A stretch of DNA of 64,000 nucleotides from Actinomycetota bacterium (GTDB lineage: Bacteria; Actinomycetota; Actinomycetes; Nanopelagicales; Nanopelagicaceae), in contig VGBW01000004.1 in the NCBI GenBank assembly GCA_016870365.1, forward strand, positions 56,949 through 120,948, in the 5' to 3' direction. Each line of letters starts with the position of its first letter. The first letter of the stretch is position 1. This document shows, piece after piece, positions 47,068 through 53,555 of this stretch. A model generated the notes under the pieces. The model had not been told where the DNA came from, searched no databases, and worked only from the letters and a program-made list of their open reading frames with translations. The translations under genes were made by a program, and so were the position numbers.

Positions 47068-47379
47068 GTGAGCGCATCAGCAAATGATGTAACCGAGGCG
47101 ATGAAGGATGTCATTGATCCAGAACTTGGGATAAATGTCATTGACTTAGGCCTGGTTTATGATGTTTCGATAGATGAATCGAATGTTGCCGTCCTTGATA
47201 TGACACTTACCTCCGCGGCTTGCCCGTTGCAGGATGTCATTGAAGATCAAACTAGATCAGTGCTGCAAGGCCTAGTCTCTGAAGTCAAAATCAATTGGGT
47301 CTGGATGCCACCATGGGGACCCGACAAGATTACCGATGATGGGCGTGAACAGCTACGTGCAATTGGCTTTACTGTCTAA
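47068..47379 (+). CDS. sufT: SufT/PaaD-like MIP18-family Fe-S assembly factor
   Basis: A 103-residue protein of the DUF59/MIP18 family. It shows the family core DPELGINVIDLGLVYDVSID, the TSAACPLQ motif with a conserved cysteine and a hydrophobic WMPPWGPDKI near the end. Members help mature Fe-S proteins. Its position as the last suf gene supports that role over phenylacetate degradation (PaaD), whose partners are absent. The GTG start at 47068 is 2 nt after sufU. A 40-nt gap then leads to the ABC exporter. Confidence 0.88.
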   Translation: MSASANDVTEAMKDVIDPELGINVIDLGLVYDVSIDESNVAVLDMTLTSAACPLQDVIEDQTRSVLQGLVSEVKINWVWMPPWGPDKITDDGREQLRAIGFTV

Positions 47380-47407
47380 TCATCTGATTTCGGAGGCGAT
47401 ACTGGTC

Positions 47408-47413
47408 TAGGGT
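47408..47413 (+). promoter_or_regulatory. Candidate -10 for the leaderless ABC exporter gene
   Basis: TAGGGT ends exactly 6 nt before the ATG at 47420; TGATTT (47385-47390) is a weak -35 at 17 bp. The only Shine-Dalgarno-like GGAGG (47393-47397) is 22 nt away, too far to serve. Confidence 0.4.
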
Positions 47414-47419
47414 AAAGCC

Positions 47420-49282
47420 ATGTCTCAAATGGCAGCCTGGATGTCTTTTAGATCCTTTACTGCCGACTCCTCGGTAAAGAACCAAAAACTCAAACCAGGA
47501 ACTGCAAAGAGGATTATTTCATGTGCACTTCCCTACAAGAAGTTCTTACTCCTCTTCTTAGTCACAGTAGTTATAGATGCATTCTTAGTGGTTGCCACCC
47601 CGTTGCTTCTTAGAAACTTGATAGATGATGGGGTAATACCAGGTAACCCTGGCCTGGTGACTCGTCTAGCCTTCTTGGTGGCCTTCATCGCCCTTCTAGA
47701 TGCTCTCTTTAACATAATTGGCCGATGGTTCTCGGCCAGAATTGGCGAGGGCCTGATTTTTGACCTCCGCTCGCAGGTTTTTACCCATATCCAAAAGCAA
47801 TCGATAGCCTTTTTTACTCGCACTCAAACCGGAGCCCTCATCTCAAGGATAAATTCAGATGTTCTTGGTGCTCAACAGGCTTTCACCTCGACCCTCTCTG
47901 GGCTTATTAGCAATGTCCTAAGTTTGATTCTGGTAACGCTAACTATGCTTATCTTGTCTTGGCAGATCACGGTGGTTTCATTATTGCTGCTTCCAGCTTT
48001 CATAATTCCGACTAAATGGGTCGGCAAGAAACTGCAGGGATTAACTCGGGATTCATTTGATCTAAACGCTGAGATGTCAGCGACCATGACCGAGCGTTTT
48101 AACGTTTCAGGGGCTCTTCTGGTCTCACTCTATGGCGATCCAAGCACCGAGAGCACAACATTTAGCCACAGGGCTAGGAAAGTGGCCAAGATCGGAATCT
48201 CAATTGCCCTGCTGAACCGACTCTTCTTTATTGCGCTAACTTCGATAGCAGCCATTGCCACCGCTCTTGCATACGGAGTCGGCGGACATTTGACCATCAA
48301 TGAGGAAATATCGTTAGGGACTCTGCTTGCAATTACTGCGCTTCTAGCACGTTTATATGGACCATTAACGGCCCTATCCAATGTCCGCGTCGAAGTAATG
48401 ACGGCCTTGGTCTCGTTTGAGCGAGTATTTGAAGTTCTAGATCTTGAGCCTATGGTCTCTGATAAACCAGGTGCTACCCCAGTTGGAAGTGGCGGGCTAC
48501 ACATCAAATTTGATTCAGTTCGGTTCTCATATCCAAGAGCTGAGGAGATCTCCCTTGCTTCGCTTGAATCAGTAGCCAAGCCTGAGACTGTCGATAGTGG
48601 CGAGGTGCTAAGAGGAATTTCATTTGAAGTTCCACCAGCAACTATGACCGCTCTGGTCGGAATTTCAGGTGCGGGAAAGACCACGATCAGCGCCCTTCTG
48701 CCACGTTTATATGATGTGACATCGGGATGTATCAAGATAAATGGAGTAGATATCCGGGACCTGCAAGTGAATTCTCTACGAGCAAGCATTGGCGTCGTTC
48801 CTCAAGATGCTCATATGTTCCATGACACCATTGAGGCTAATCTTCGCTATGCCAAAAAAGGAGCTACGCAAGACGAAATGGAGCAGGCATGCAAAGATGC
48901 TCAAATACTCGACCTCATTGAAGCGCTTCCAAATCGATTTGAAACAGTAGTCGGTGAGAGAGGCCATCGTCTCTCAGGAGGTGAGAAGCAGAGACTTGCC
49001 ATTGCCAGGCTACTTTTGAAATCCCCAAGAATTGTGATTCTGGATGAGGCTACCGCTCACCTAGATTCTGAGAATGAAGCCATGGTTCAAGTTGCCTTAG
49101 CTAATGCCCTAAAGGATAGAACCAGCATTGTCATCGCCCATAGACTCTCAACTATTAGGGCGGCAGATCAGATTTTGGTTCTGGAAAATGGCCTAGTTGC
49201 AGAGCGTGGAAAGCACGAGGAGCTCTTGGCCCTGAATGGAATCTATGCTGATCTCTACTCGCGTCAGAGTTTTAGCCTTTGA
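47420..49282 (+). CDS. ABC transporter, exporter type (fused membrane and ATPase domains)
   Basis: A 620-residue half-transporter with an N-terminal type I exporter membrane domain (about 40-330, six helices) and a C-terminal nucleotide-binding domain. The ATPase has Walker A GISGAGKTTISALL near 413, signature LSGGEKQRLAIARLLL near 519, Walker B IVILDEATAHLDSE and H-loop IAHRLSTI. It should work as a homodimer, since no second half-transporter is adjacent. The substrate cannot be predicted; lipid, peptide or drug exporters share this architecture. It lies after the suf operon but has its own candidate promoter. The 3' end overlaps the convergent SURF1 gene by 19 nt. Confidence 0.9.
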   Translation: MSQMAAWMSFRSFTADSSVKNQKLKPGTAKRIISCALPYKKFLLLFLVTVVIDAFLVVATPLLLRNLIDDGVIPGNPGLVTRLAFLVAFIALLDALFNIIGRWFSARIGEGLIFDLRSQVFTHIQKQSIAFFTRTQTGALISRINSDVLGAQQAFTSTLSGLISNVLSLILVTLTMLILSWQITVVSLLLLPAFIIPTKWVGKKLQGLTRDSFDLNAEMSATMTERFNVSGALLVSLYGDPSTESTTFSHRARKVAKIGISIALLNRLFFIALTSIAAIATALAYGVGGHLTINEEISLGTLLAITALLARLYGPLTALSNVRVEVMTALVSFERVFEVLDLEPMVSDKPGATPVGSGGLHIKFDSVRFSYPRAEEISLASLESVAKPETVDSGEVLRGISFEVPPATMTALVGISGAGKTTISALLPRLYDVTSGCIKINGVDIRDLQVNSLRASIGVVPQDAHMFHDTIEANLRYAKKGATQDEMEQACKDAQILDLIEALPNRFETVVGERGHRLSGGEKQRLAIARLLLKSPRIVILDEATAHLDSENEAMVQVALANALKDRTSIVIAHRLSTIRAADQILVLENGLVAERGKHEELLALNGIYADLYSRQSFSL

Positions 49283-49983
49283 GATCGTCTGTCCTCACGA
49301 AAGACTAGATACCAGGCCAAGGCCACCAGGAATATGAAGAGCACCCATTGAAGTGAATAAGCTAGATGGGGCCCGTCACTAAGTTCAGGAAGAGCCGTGG
49401 CAACCTTTGGATTAACTGAGGGATTAGAAGTTGAGATCAAGTCAAGATAGATTCGTTCGGTTTGAATTGCCTGATCAGAATTCCAGTTGACTAGTTTTGC
49501 GGTGGAATCAGTTCTAGGGAGCGCGAAGACGCTGCCTTGAACCTGGGATTCGATATCTGAGACTCTAACTCTTGCCATTATCTCAATTACTTTGCCATCT
49601 ACTCTCTGAATTATCGGAGGGGTCTGAGCGTCCTTACCAGCAAGGACCCAGCCACGGTCGACCCAATATCGCTTGCCACTTTGGGAAGTGAAAAGAGTGA
49701 CTACGCCAAAGCCATATTTACCCTCATGATAACGATTGCGCAAGAGGAACTCTTTGCTGGGATCAAAACTTCCTGCAAGTAATACCGTTCGCCAAGCGAT
49801 CTCTGAAGGCTCTCGACTCTTTAAGTCACCTTCCGACAGAGGTGTGGCGATGGCAACGTTATTTCGAATCAGATTGTTATTAGCATGACGTATTTCATAT
49901 CTCTCATATTGCCAGATAGCCCCTTTCACGCATCCAAAGATAAGAAGCAGGGCTAGAGCGGAGATAGTGACCAAGCGGCGCAT
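49264..49983 (-). CDS. SURF1-family cytochrome oxidase biogenesis protein
   Basis: SURF1 proteins help insert heme A into subunit I of aa3-type cytochrome c oxidase. The 239-residue sequence has the standard layout: an N-terminal membrane helix (about 5-22), a long extracytoplasmic domain with YWVDRGWVLAG, and a second helix near the C-terminus preceded by GPHLAYSLQWVLFIF, a strongly conserved signature. It fits functionally with heme A synthase at 40088-40996. TAAGAT on the same strand ends 7 nt before the ATG and no Shine-Dalgarno is clear, so a leaderless start is possible. The 3' end overlaps the ABC exporter gene. Confidence 0.92.
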   Translation of the reverse strand: MRRLVTISALALLLIFGCVKGAIWQYERYEIRHANNNLIRNNVAIATPLSEGDLKSREPSEIAWRTVLLAGSFDPSKEFLLRNRYHEGKYGFGVVTLFTSQSGKRYWVDRGWVLAGKDAQTPPIIQRVDGKVIEIMARVRVSDIESQVQGSVFALPRTDSTAKLVNWNSDQAIQTERIYLDLISTSNPSVNPKVATALPELSDGPHLAYSLQWVLFIFLVALAWYLVFREDRRSQRLKL

Positions 49984-49993
49984 CAGCGCAATC

Positions 49994-50299
49994 TTAGACT
50001 TGACCTAATTCGCGTTGTTTAGTTTTTAGAACCGCGCTCTTGCTTCTAATCGTCTCGCGTCCACCATTGGCCATGATTACTGAGATATATGGAAGAGTTA
50101 CTGCCCCAACTAGGAAAAACCAACGGAAGGGACTGGGAGAGAAGACCGCTAAGAGAAAGCAGACAGTTCTTATCATCATAGAGATGAAATAGCGCTTCTG
50201 TCTTGACGGAAGATCATCAGAGAGGGCAGCGCCGGCTTGAGTGATGATTTGAAGATTGCCCCTCTTGGGCAACTCCAGGTGCCAACGCTTAAAGGCCAT
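49994..50299 (-). CDS. DUF3099 membrane protein
   Basis: A 101-residue protein matching the actinobacterial DUF3099 family: a polar N-terminus with QIITQAGAALSDDLPSRQKRYFI, then two membrane helices (about 38-57 and 60-77) around SPSPFRWFFLVGAVTLPYISV, and a basic tail. No function is known. It lies upstream of SURF1 on the same strand with 10 nt between them and diverges from infC. On its strand TACGCT ends 5 nt before the ATG at 50299, another leaderless-type spacing. The start could also be a few codons downstream. Confidence 0.75.
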   Translation of the reverse strand: MAFKRWHLELPKRGNLQIITQAGAALSDDLPSRQKRYFISMMIRTVCFLLAVFSPSPFRWFFLVGAVTLPYISVIMANGGRETIRSKSAVLKTKQRELGQV

Positions 50300-50334
50300 G
50301 CCTAAGCGTAGATGGGCAAGAGGATTGGCGCATT

Positions 50335-50363
50335 TTGACCTTCATTTTCGCACTCGGTAGTAT
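50335..50363 (+). promoter_or_regulatory. Promoter of the infC-rpmI-rplT operon
   Basis: TTGACC (50335-50340), a 17-bp spacer and TAGTAT (50358-50363) make one of the best promoters in the window. Initiation near 50370 gives a leader of about 145 nt. Confidence 0.7.
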
Positions 50364-50370
50364 GCGGCCC

Positions 50371-50467
50371 TTGGTCAAGTGACCAACATGAAGTGGAGCT
50401 AGCCGCTCCCACCTACCTCACTCGTTGGTGGGCTGGTCAACAAGAGCAAGACCAAAATTACTGGTCT
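50371..50467 (+). promoter_or_regulatory. Structured leader of the infC operon
   Basis: Inverted repeats are dense: TTGGTC/GACCAA (50371-50376/50381-50386), GTGGAGC/GCTCCCAC (50393-50399/50405-50412, one bulge), CCCACC/GGTGGG (50408-50413/50427-50432) and AGACCA/TGGTCT (50449-50454/50462-50467). The second and third share CCCAC and exclude each other, and GACCAAC (50381-50387) can also pair with GTTGG (50424-50428). This suits a ribosomal-protein or attenuation leader; none of the stems is followed by a T-run. Confidence 0.5.
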
Positions 50468-50513
50468 GATTCTGGCGGCTGACTTCCATCATGCTTTAGT
50501 GAAGGGAAGGGTT

Positions 50514-51086
50514 ATCAGCACCGCTGAACCTCGTATCAACGATCGGATTCGCGTTCCAGAGATTCGTCTGATTGGAGCATTAGGTGAGCAAGTTGGCGTC
50601 GTAGCGATAGACAAAGCCCTCAAGATGGCCGATGAAGCAGGTCTTGACTTAGTTGAGGTCGCACCTGAGGCGCTTCCACCAGTATGCAAGATCATGGATT
50701 TTGGAAAATATAAGTACGAAATAGCTCAGAAAGCGCGAGAGGCTCGGGCCAACCAAACCCACATTGTGGTCAAGGAAATCCGGATGGGCCTAAAGATCGA
50801 GAACCATGATTACGATACTAAGAAGAATCAGATTGAAAAGTTCTTGCTTAGCGGAGATAAGGTGAAGGTAACCGTTCAATTCAAAGGACGGGAACAGACT
50901 AGGCCAGAGATGGGATTTCGATTACTGCAACGTCTTGCAGAAGACGTAGCAGGTTTGGGATTTGTGGAGTTTGTCCCAAAACGTGAAGGTCGAAGCATGA
51001 CAATGGTGCTTGGACCAGTGCGTAAGAAGAGTGAAGCGCTAGCTGAAGCAAAGCGCGCCCGCGCCGCTAAAGCCAAAGAAGTTTAA
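50514..51086 (+). CDS. infC: Translation initiation factor IF-3
   Basis: IF-3 keeps ribosomal subunits apart and checks the start codon and initiator tRNA. The protein has the N-terminal domain ([20 protein letters not shown] onward), a lysine-rich linker near 75-90 and a C-terminal domain with [19 protein letters not shown] and [10 protein letters not shown] place the start at the ATC codon 50514 (190 residues). It aligns with the conserved beginning of actinobacterial IF-3, and the only Shine-Dalgarno, GAAGGGAAGG (50501-50510), lies just before it and after the alternative GTG 50499, which has none. AUU or AUC starts are known for infC and underlie autoregulation. Heads an operon with rpmI and rplT. 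Confidence 0.93.
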   Translation: MSTAEPRINDRIRVPEIRLIGALGEQVGVVAIDKALKMADEAGLDLVEVAPEALPPVCKIMDFGKYKYEIAQKAREARANQTHIVVKEIRMGLKIENHDYDTKKNQIEKFLLSGDKVKVTVQFKGREQTRPEMGFRLLQRLAEDVAGLGFVEFVPKREGRSMTMVLGPVRKKSEALAEAKRARAAKAKEV

Positions 51087-51109
51087 GTGAAGACAACAGG
51101 AGGAAAGAA

Positions 51110-51307
51110 ATGCCGAAGATGAAAACACATAGTGGCGCAAAGAAGACTTTTCGCGTCACCGGAAGCGGAAAGATCGTGCACGAGCGCGCTGGCAAGCGCC
51201 ACCTCTTGGAACGTAAGCCTTCTCGAGTAACCCGTCGTCTCTCAAAGGACCAGGCGGCTAATGATCGGAACACATTTTCTGCCAAGCGTTTGCTTGGTAT
51301 GAAGTAA
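51110..51307 (+). CDS. rpmI: Large ribosomal subunit protein bL35
   Basis: A 65-residue, strongly basic protein matching L35: [20 protein letters not shown] at the start, [15 protein letters not shown] in the middle and a KRLLGMK end. It belongs to the 50S subunit. AGGAGG at 51100-51105 gives a strong ribosome binding site for the ATG at 51110, 23 nt after the infC stop. rplT follows after 11 nt. The infC-rpmI-rplT order is near-universal in bacteria. Confidence 0.97.
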   Translation: MPKMKTHSGAKKTFRVTGSGKIVHERAGKRHLLERKPSRVTRRLSKDQAANDRNTFSAKRLLGMK

Positions 51308-51318
51308 AGGGAGCAATA

Positions 51319-51681
51319 ATGGCAAGAGTAAAACGCGGCGTTCATGCCGCAAAAAAGCGCCGTACCACACTGGAACGAGCTGCTGGCTATCGCGGACAAC
51401 GCTCCCGACTTTTTACCAAGGCAAAGGAGCAGGTAACTCACTCTCAGATCTATGCCTTTAATGATCGTAAAGATAAGAAAGGTGGTTTCCGTCAGCTCTG
51501 GATTACACGTATAAATGCTGCAAGCCGCGCTAATGGAATTACCTACAACCGATTCATTCAAGGATTAAAAGTTGCAGGAGTTGAGGTGGATCGTCGAGTT
51601 CTATCAGAGCTGGCAACTGATGATCCCGCTACTTTTACTGCCCTGGTTGAAGTAGCGCGCAAGAATGTAAAAGTTTCCTAA
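51319..51681 (+). CDS. rplT: Large ribosomal subunit protein bL20
   Basis: A 120-residue basic protein matching L20: [54 protein letters not shown] region and [22 protein letters not shown]20 is an early 50S assembly protein and, in several bacteria, binds the leader or intergenic RNA of its own operon to repress it; the structured leader at 50371-50467 is a possible target here. GGGAG lies at 51308-51312, 6 nt before the ATG. The methyltransferase gene starts 18 nt after its stop. Confidence 0.97.
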   Translation: MARVKRGVHAAKKRRTTLERAAGYRGQRSRLFTKAKEQVTHSQIYAFNDRKDKKGGFRQLWITRINAASRANGITYNRFIQGLKVAGVEVDRRVLSELATDDPATFTALVEVARKNVKVS

Positions 51682-51699
51682 AGTCTCGCGAAAAAAGCG

Positions 51700-52503
51700 A
51701 TGATCACCAGCCTTCATTCGCCTCATGTTGAAGAGGTGAAGGCGCTTTTGGGTCCAAGAGGTAGTAAGGCAAGACGCGAACGTGGTCAGTATGTAATTGA
51801 AGGACTCTTGTCAATTACGGAAGTGCTCGAATTTGCTCCAGAGCAAATCACAACTCTCTATCTAACCAGCGATGGAAAGAGCCGTCTGGCTAGGATCCCT
51901 GAAGGCTATTTTGAAATTGTTGAAGTATCACATGAAGTTATGAAAGCAATGACCGATACTGTTACTCCGCAGGGTCTCCTGGCTATTGCACAAATTCCCA
52001 TCAAGTCATTTGCAGACTTTCTAGCAGGGAGTAAAGAATCCCTCAAGATTGCCTACTTCTGGAAGATTCAAGATCCTGGTAATGCTGGAACGGTCATACG
52101 AGCTGCAGATGCTTTTGGTTTTGATGCAGTAATTTTCTCCGACAACAGCGTTGATATCTATAGCCCAAAGGTAGTTCGCTCAAGCGCGGGTTCGCATTGG
52201 CATATTCCTCTATTTGCTTCAATCTCTGAAGATCAACTCAAATCTCTTCTTTCAGGCAAAAGCTTCGATATCTATGCAACAGATGCATATGGTGAACTGG
52301 GGCTATTGAGCGCAGCAAGTGAGTCTAGAGATCGCTCTGCGATATGGATATTCGGCAATGAGGCCAAGGGGATTCCACCACAGGTGGTCTCAACTCTTGG
52401 AGCAAGGCCGGTGGCTATTCCCATCGAAGGCAAGGCCGAGAGCCTAAATCTGGCTACCGCGGCCTCGGTAGTGATGTATGCCGTATCAGCGGCGCGACAA
52501 TAG
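51700..52503 (+). CDS. SpoU/TrmH-family RNA 2'-O-methyltransferase
   Basis: A 267-residue SPOUT-class methyltransferase, expected to methylate a ribose 2'-OH in rRNA or tRNA with S-adenosylmethionine. It has an N-terminal substrate-binding domain (about 1-100, with RGQYVIEGLLSITE) and the trefoil-knot domain with all three motifs: PGNAGTVIRAADAFGFD, IWIFGNEAKGIP and IEGKAESLNLATAAS. Which nucleotide is modified cannot be told from the sequence. It lies between rplT and pheS, a common actinobacterial position. ATG 51700 is 18 nt after rplT with no clear Shine-Dalgarno; CGCGAAAAAAGCG just before it may form a small stem. Confidence 0.9.
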   Translation: MITSLHSPHVEEVKALLGPRGSKARRERGQYVIEGLLSITEVLEFAPEQITTLYLTSDGKSRLARIPEGYFEIVEVSHEVMKAMTDTVTPQGLLAIAQIPIKSFADFLAGSKESLKIAYFWKIQDPGNAGTVIRAADAFGFDAVIFSDNSVDIYSPKVVRSSAGSHWHIPLFASISEDQLKSLLSGKSFDIYATDAYGELGLLSAASESRDRSAIWIFGNEAKGIPPQVVSTLGARPVAIPIEGKAESLNLATAASVVMYAVSAARQ

Positions 52504-52526
52504 CCACTTCTTGCCACTTGAATTAG

Positions 52527-52532
52527 TAGAAT
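52527..52532 (+). promoter_or_regulatory. Candidate -10 for leaderless pheS
   Basis: TAGAAT ends exactly 6 nt before the pheS GTG (52539). There is no Shine-Dalgarno between them and no good -35 at 17 bp. Confidence 0.4.
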
Positions 52533-52538
52533 CTCCAA

Positions 52539-53555
52539 GTGTCGTTAGATAACGCAGGTATCGACCAGATCAAAAGTGGGGCGCTATCGGCGATAAGACA
52601 GGCTCAATCCCTAGATGAACTGCGTGAAGTAAGGATTGCCCATGTTGGCGATCGTTCACCTATTGCTAGAGCAAATCAAGGACTAGCTGAAGTTGAAATC
52701 GACAATCGCGCAGCGATGGGAAAATTGATTGGAACCGCTCGGGCCGATATCAATCAAGCATTCGATGATAAGGAGAAGGAATTAACCGCGCTTAGGGATA
52801 GCAAAGCACTAAGCCAGGAGAGAGTGGATGTAACTCTTGCTAGCAATAGAAATCCACGGGGGGCCTTGCATCCTTTGACTCTGCTAACTAATGAGATATC
52901 AGATCTCTTTATAGGTATGGGTTACACCGTCCAAGAAGGACCGGAGTTAGAATCTTCTTGGCTGAATTTTGATGCCTTAAACATCCCTGAAGATCATCCT
53001 GCAAGAACGATGCAAGACACATTCTTTATTGAGCCACTTTCCTCAGGGCTAGTTATGCGAACTCACACTTCACCGGTTCAAGTTAGAACTATGTTGGAAA
53101 ATGAACCGCCGATTTATGTTATATGTCCGGGTAGGACCTATCGAGCCGATGAATTGGATGCGACCCATACGCCGGTTTTTAATCAGGTTGAAGGTTTAGT
53201 GGTTGATAAAGGCATAACCATGGCGCACCTAAAAGGAACACTTGATCACTTTGCGACCAAGATCTTCGGTTCTGGGGTCAAAACAAGAATCAGGCCGTCA
53301 TTTTTCCCATTTACTGAACCCAGCGCAGAAGTTGATTTCTTCTATAACGGCTGCTGGGTGGAGTGGGGCGGTTGTGGAATGGTCAATCGAAAAGTTTTGC
53401 AGGCAGCAGGCATTGATACTGATATCTACACCGGATTTGCCTTTGGTATGGGCCTTGAGAGAACCTTGATGGTCAAGTATGGAATTACAGATATGCATGA
53501 CATCGTTGAAGGCGATGTCCGCTTCTCGAGGCAATTTGGAAGTGGTGGGCGATGA
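52539..53555 (+). CDS. pheS: Phenylalanine--tRNA ligase alpha subunit
   Basis: PheS carries the class II catalytic core of PheRS, which charges tRNA-Phe as an alpha2-beta2 tetramer. The 338 residues comprise an N-terminal coiled coil that contacts tRNA (about 1-85), motif 2 around TMQDTFFIEPL and VICPGRTYRADELDATH, WVEWGGCGMV, and motif 3 GFAFGMGLERTLMVKYGI. Length and motifs are normal. The GTG start at 52539 lacks a Shine-Dalgarno but has TAGAAT 6 nt upstream. pheT overlaps its stop as ATGA. Confidence 0.97.
   Translation: MSLDNAGIDQIKSGALSAIRQAQSLDELREVRIAHVGDRSPIARANQGLAEVEIDNRAAMGKLIGTARADINQAFDDKEKELTALRDSKALSQERVDVTLASNRNPRGALHPLTLLTNEISDLFIGMGYTVQEGPELESSWLNFDALNIPEDHPARTMQDTFFIEPLSSGLVMRTHTSPVQVRTMLENEPPIYVICPGRTYRADELDATHTPVFNQVEGLVVDKGITMAHLKGTLDHFATKIFGSGVKTRIRPSFFPFTEPSAEVDFFYNGCWVEWGGCGMVNRKVLQAAGIDTDIYTGFAFGMGLERTLMVKYGITDMHDIVEGDVRFSRQFGSGGR

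Noticed and set aside
48130..48789. 219-codon open frame on the minus strand inside the ABC exporter gene
   Set aside because: It lies wholly antisense to a well-supported gene, has no Shine-Dalgarno and its translation shows no recognisable domain; serine/arginine-rich composition is typical of antisense shadows.
51067..51561. 164-codon minus-strand frame across rpmI and rplT
   Set aside because: Antisense to two near-universal ribosomal protein genes; no domain or initiation signal.
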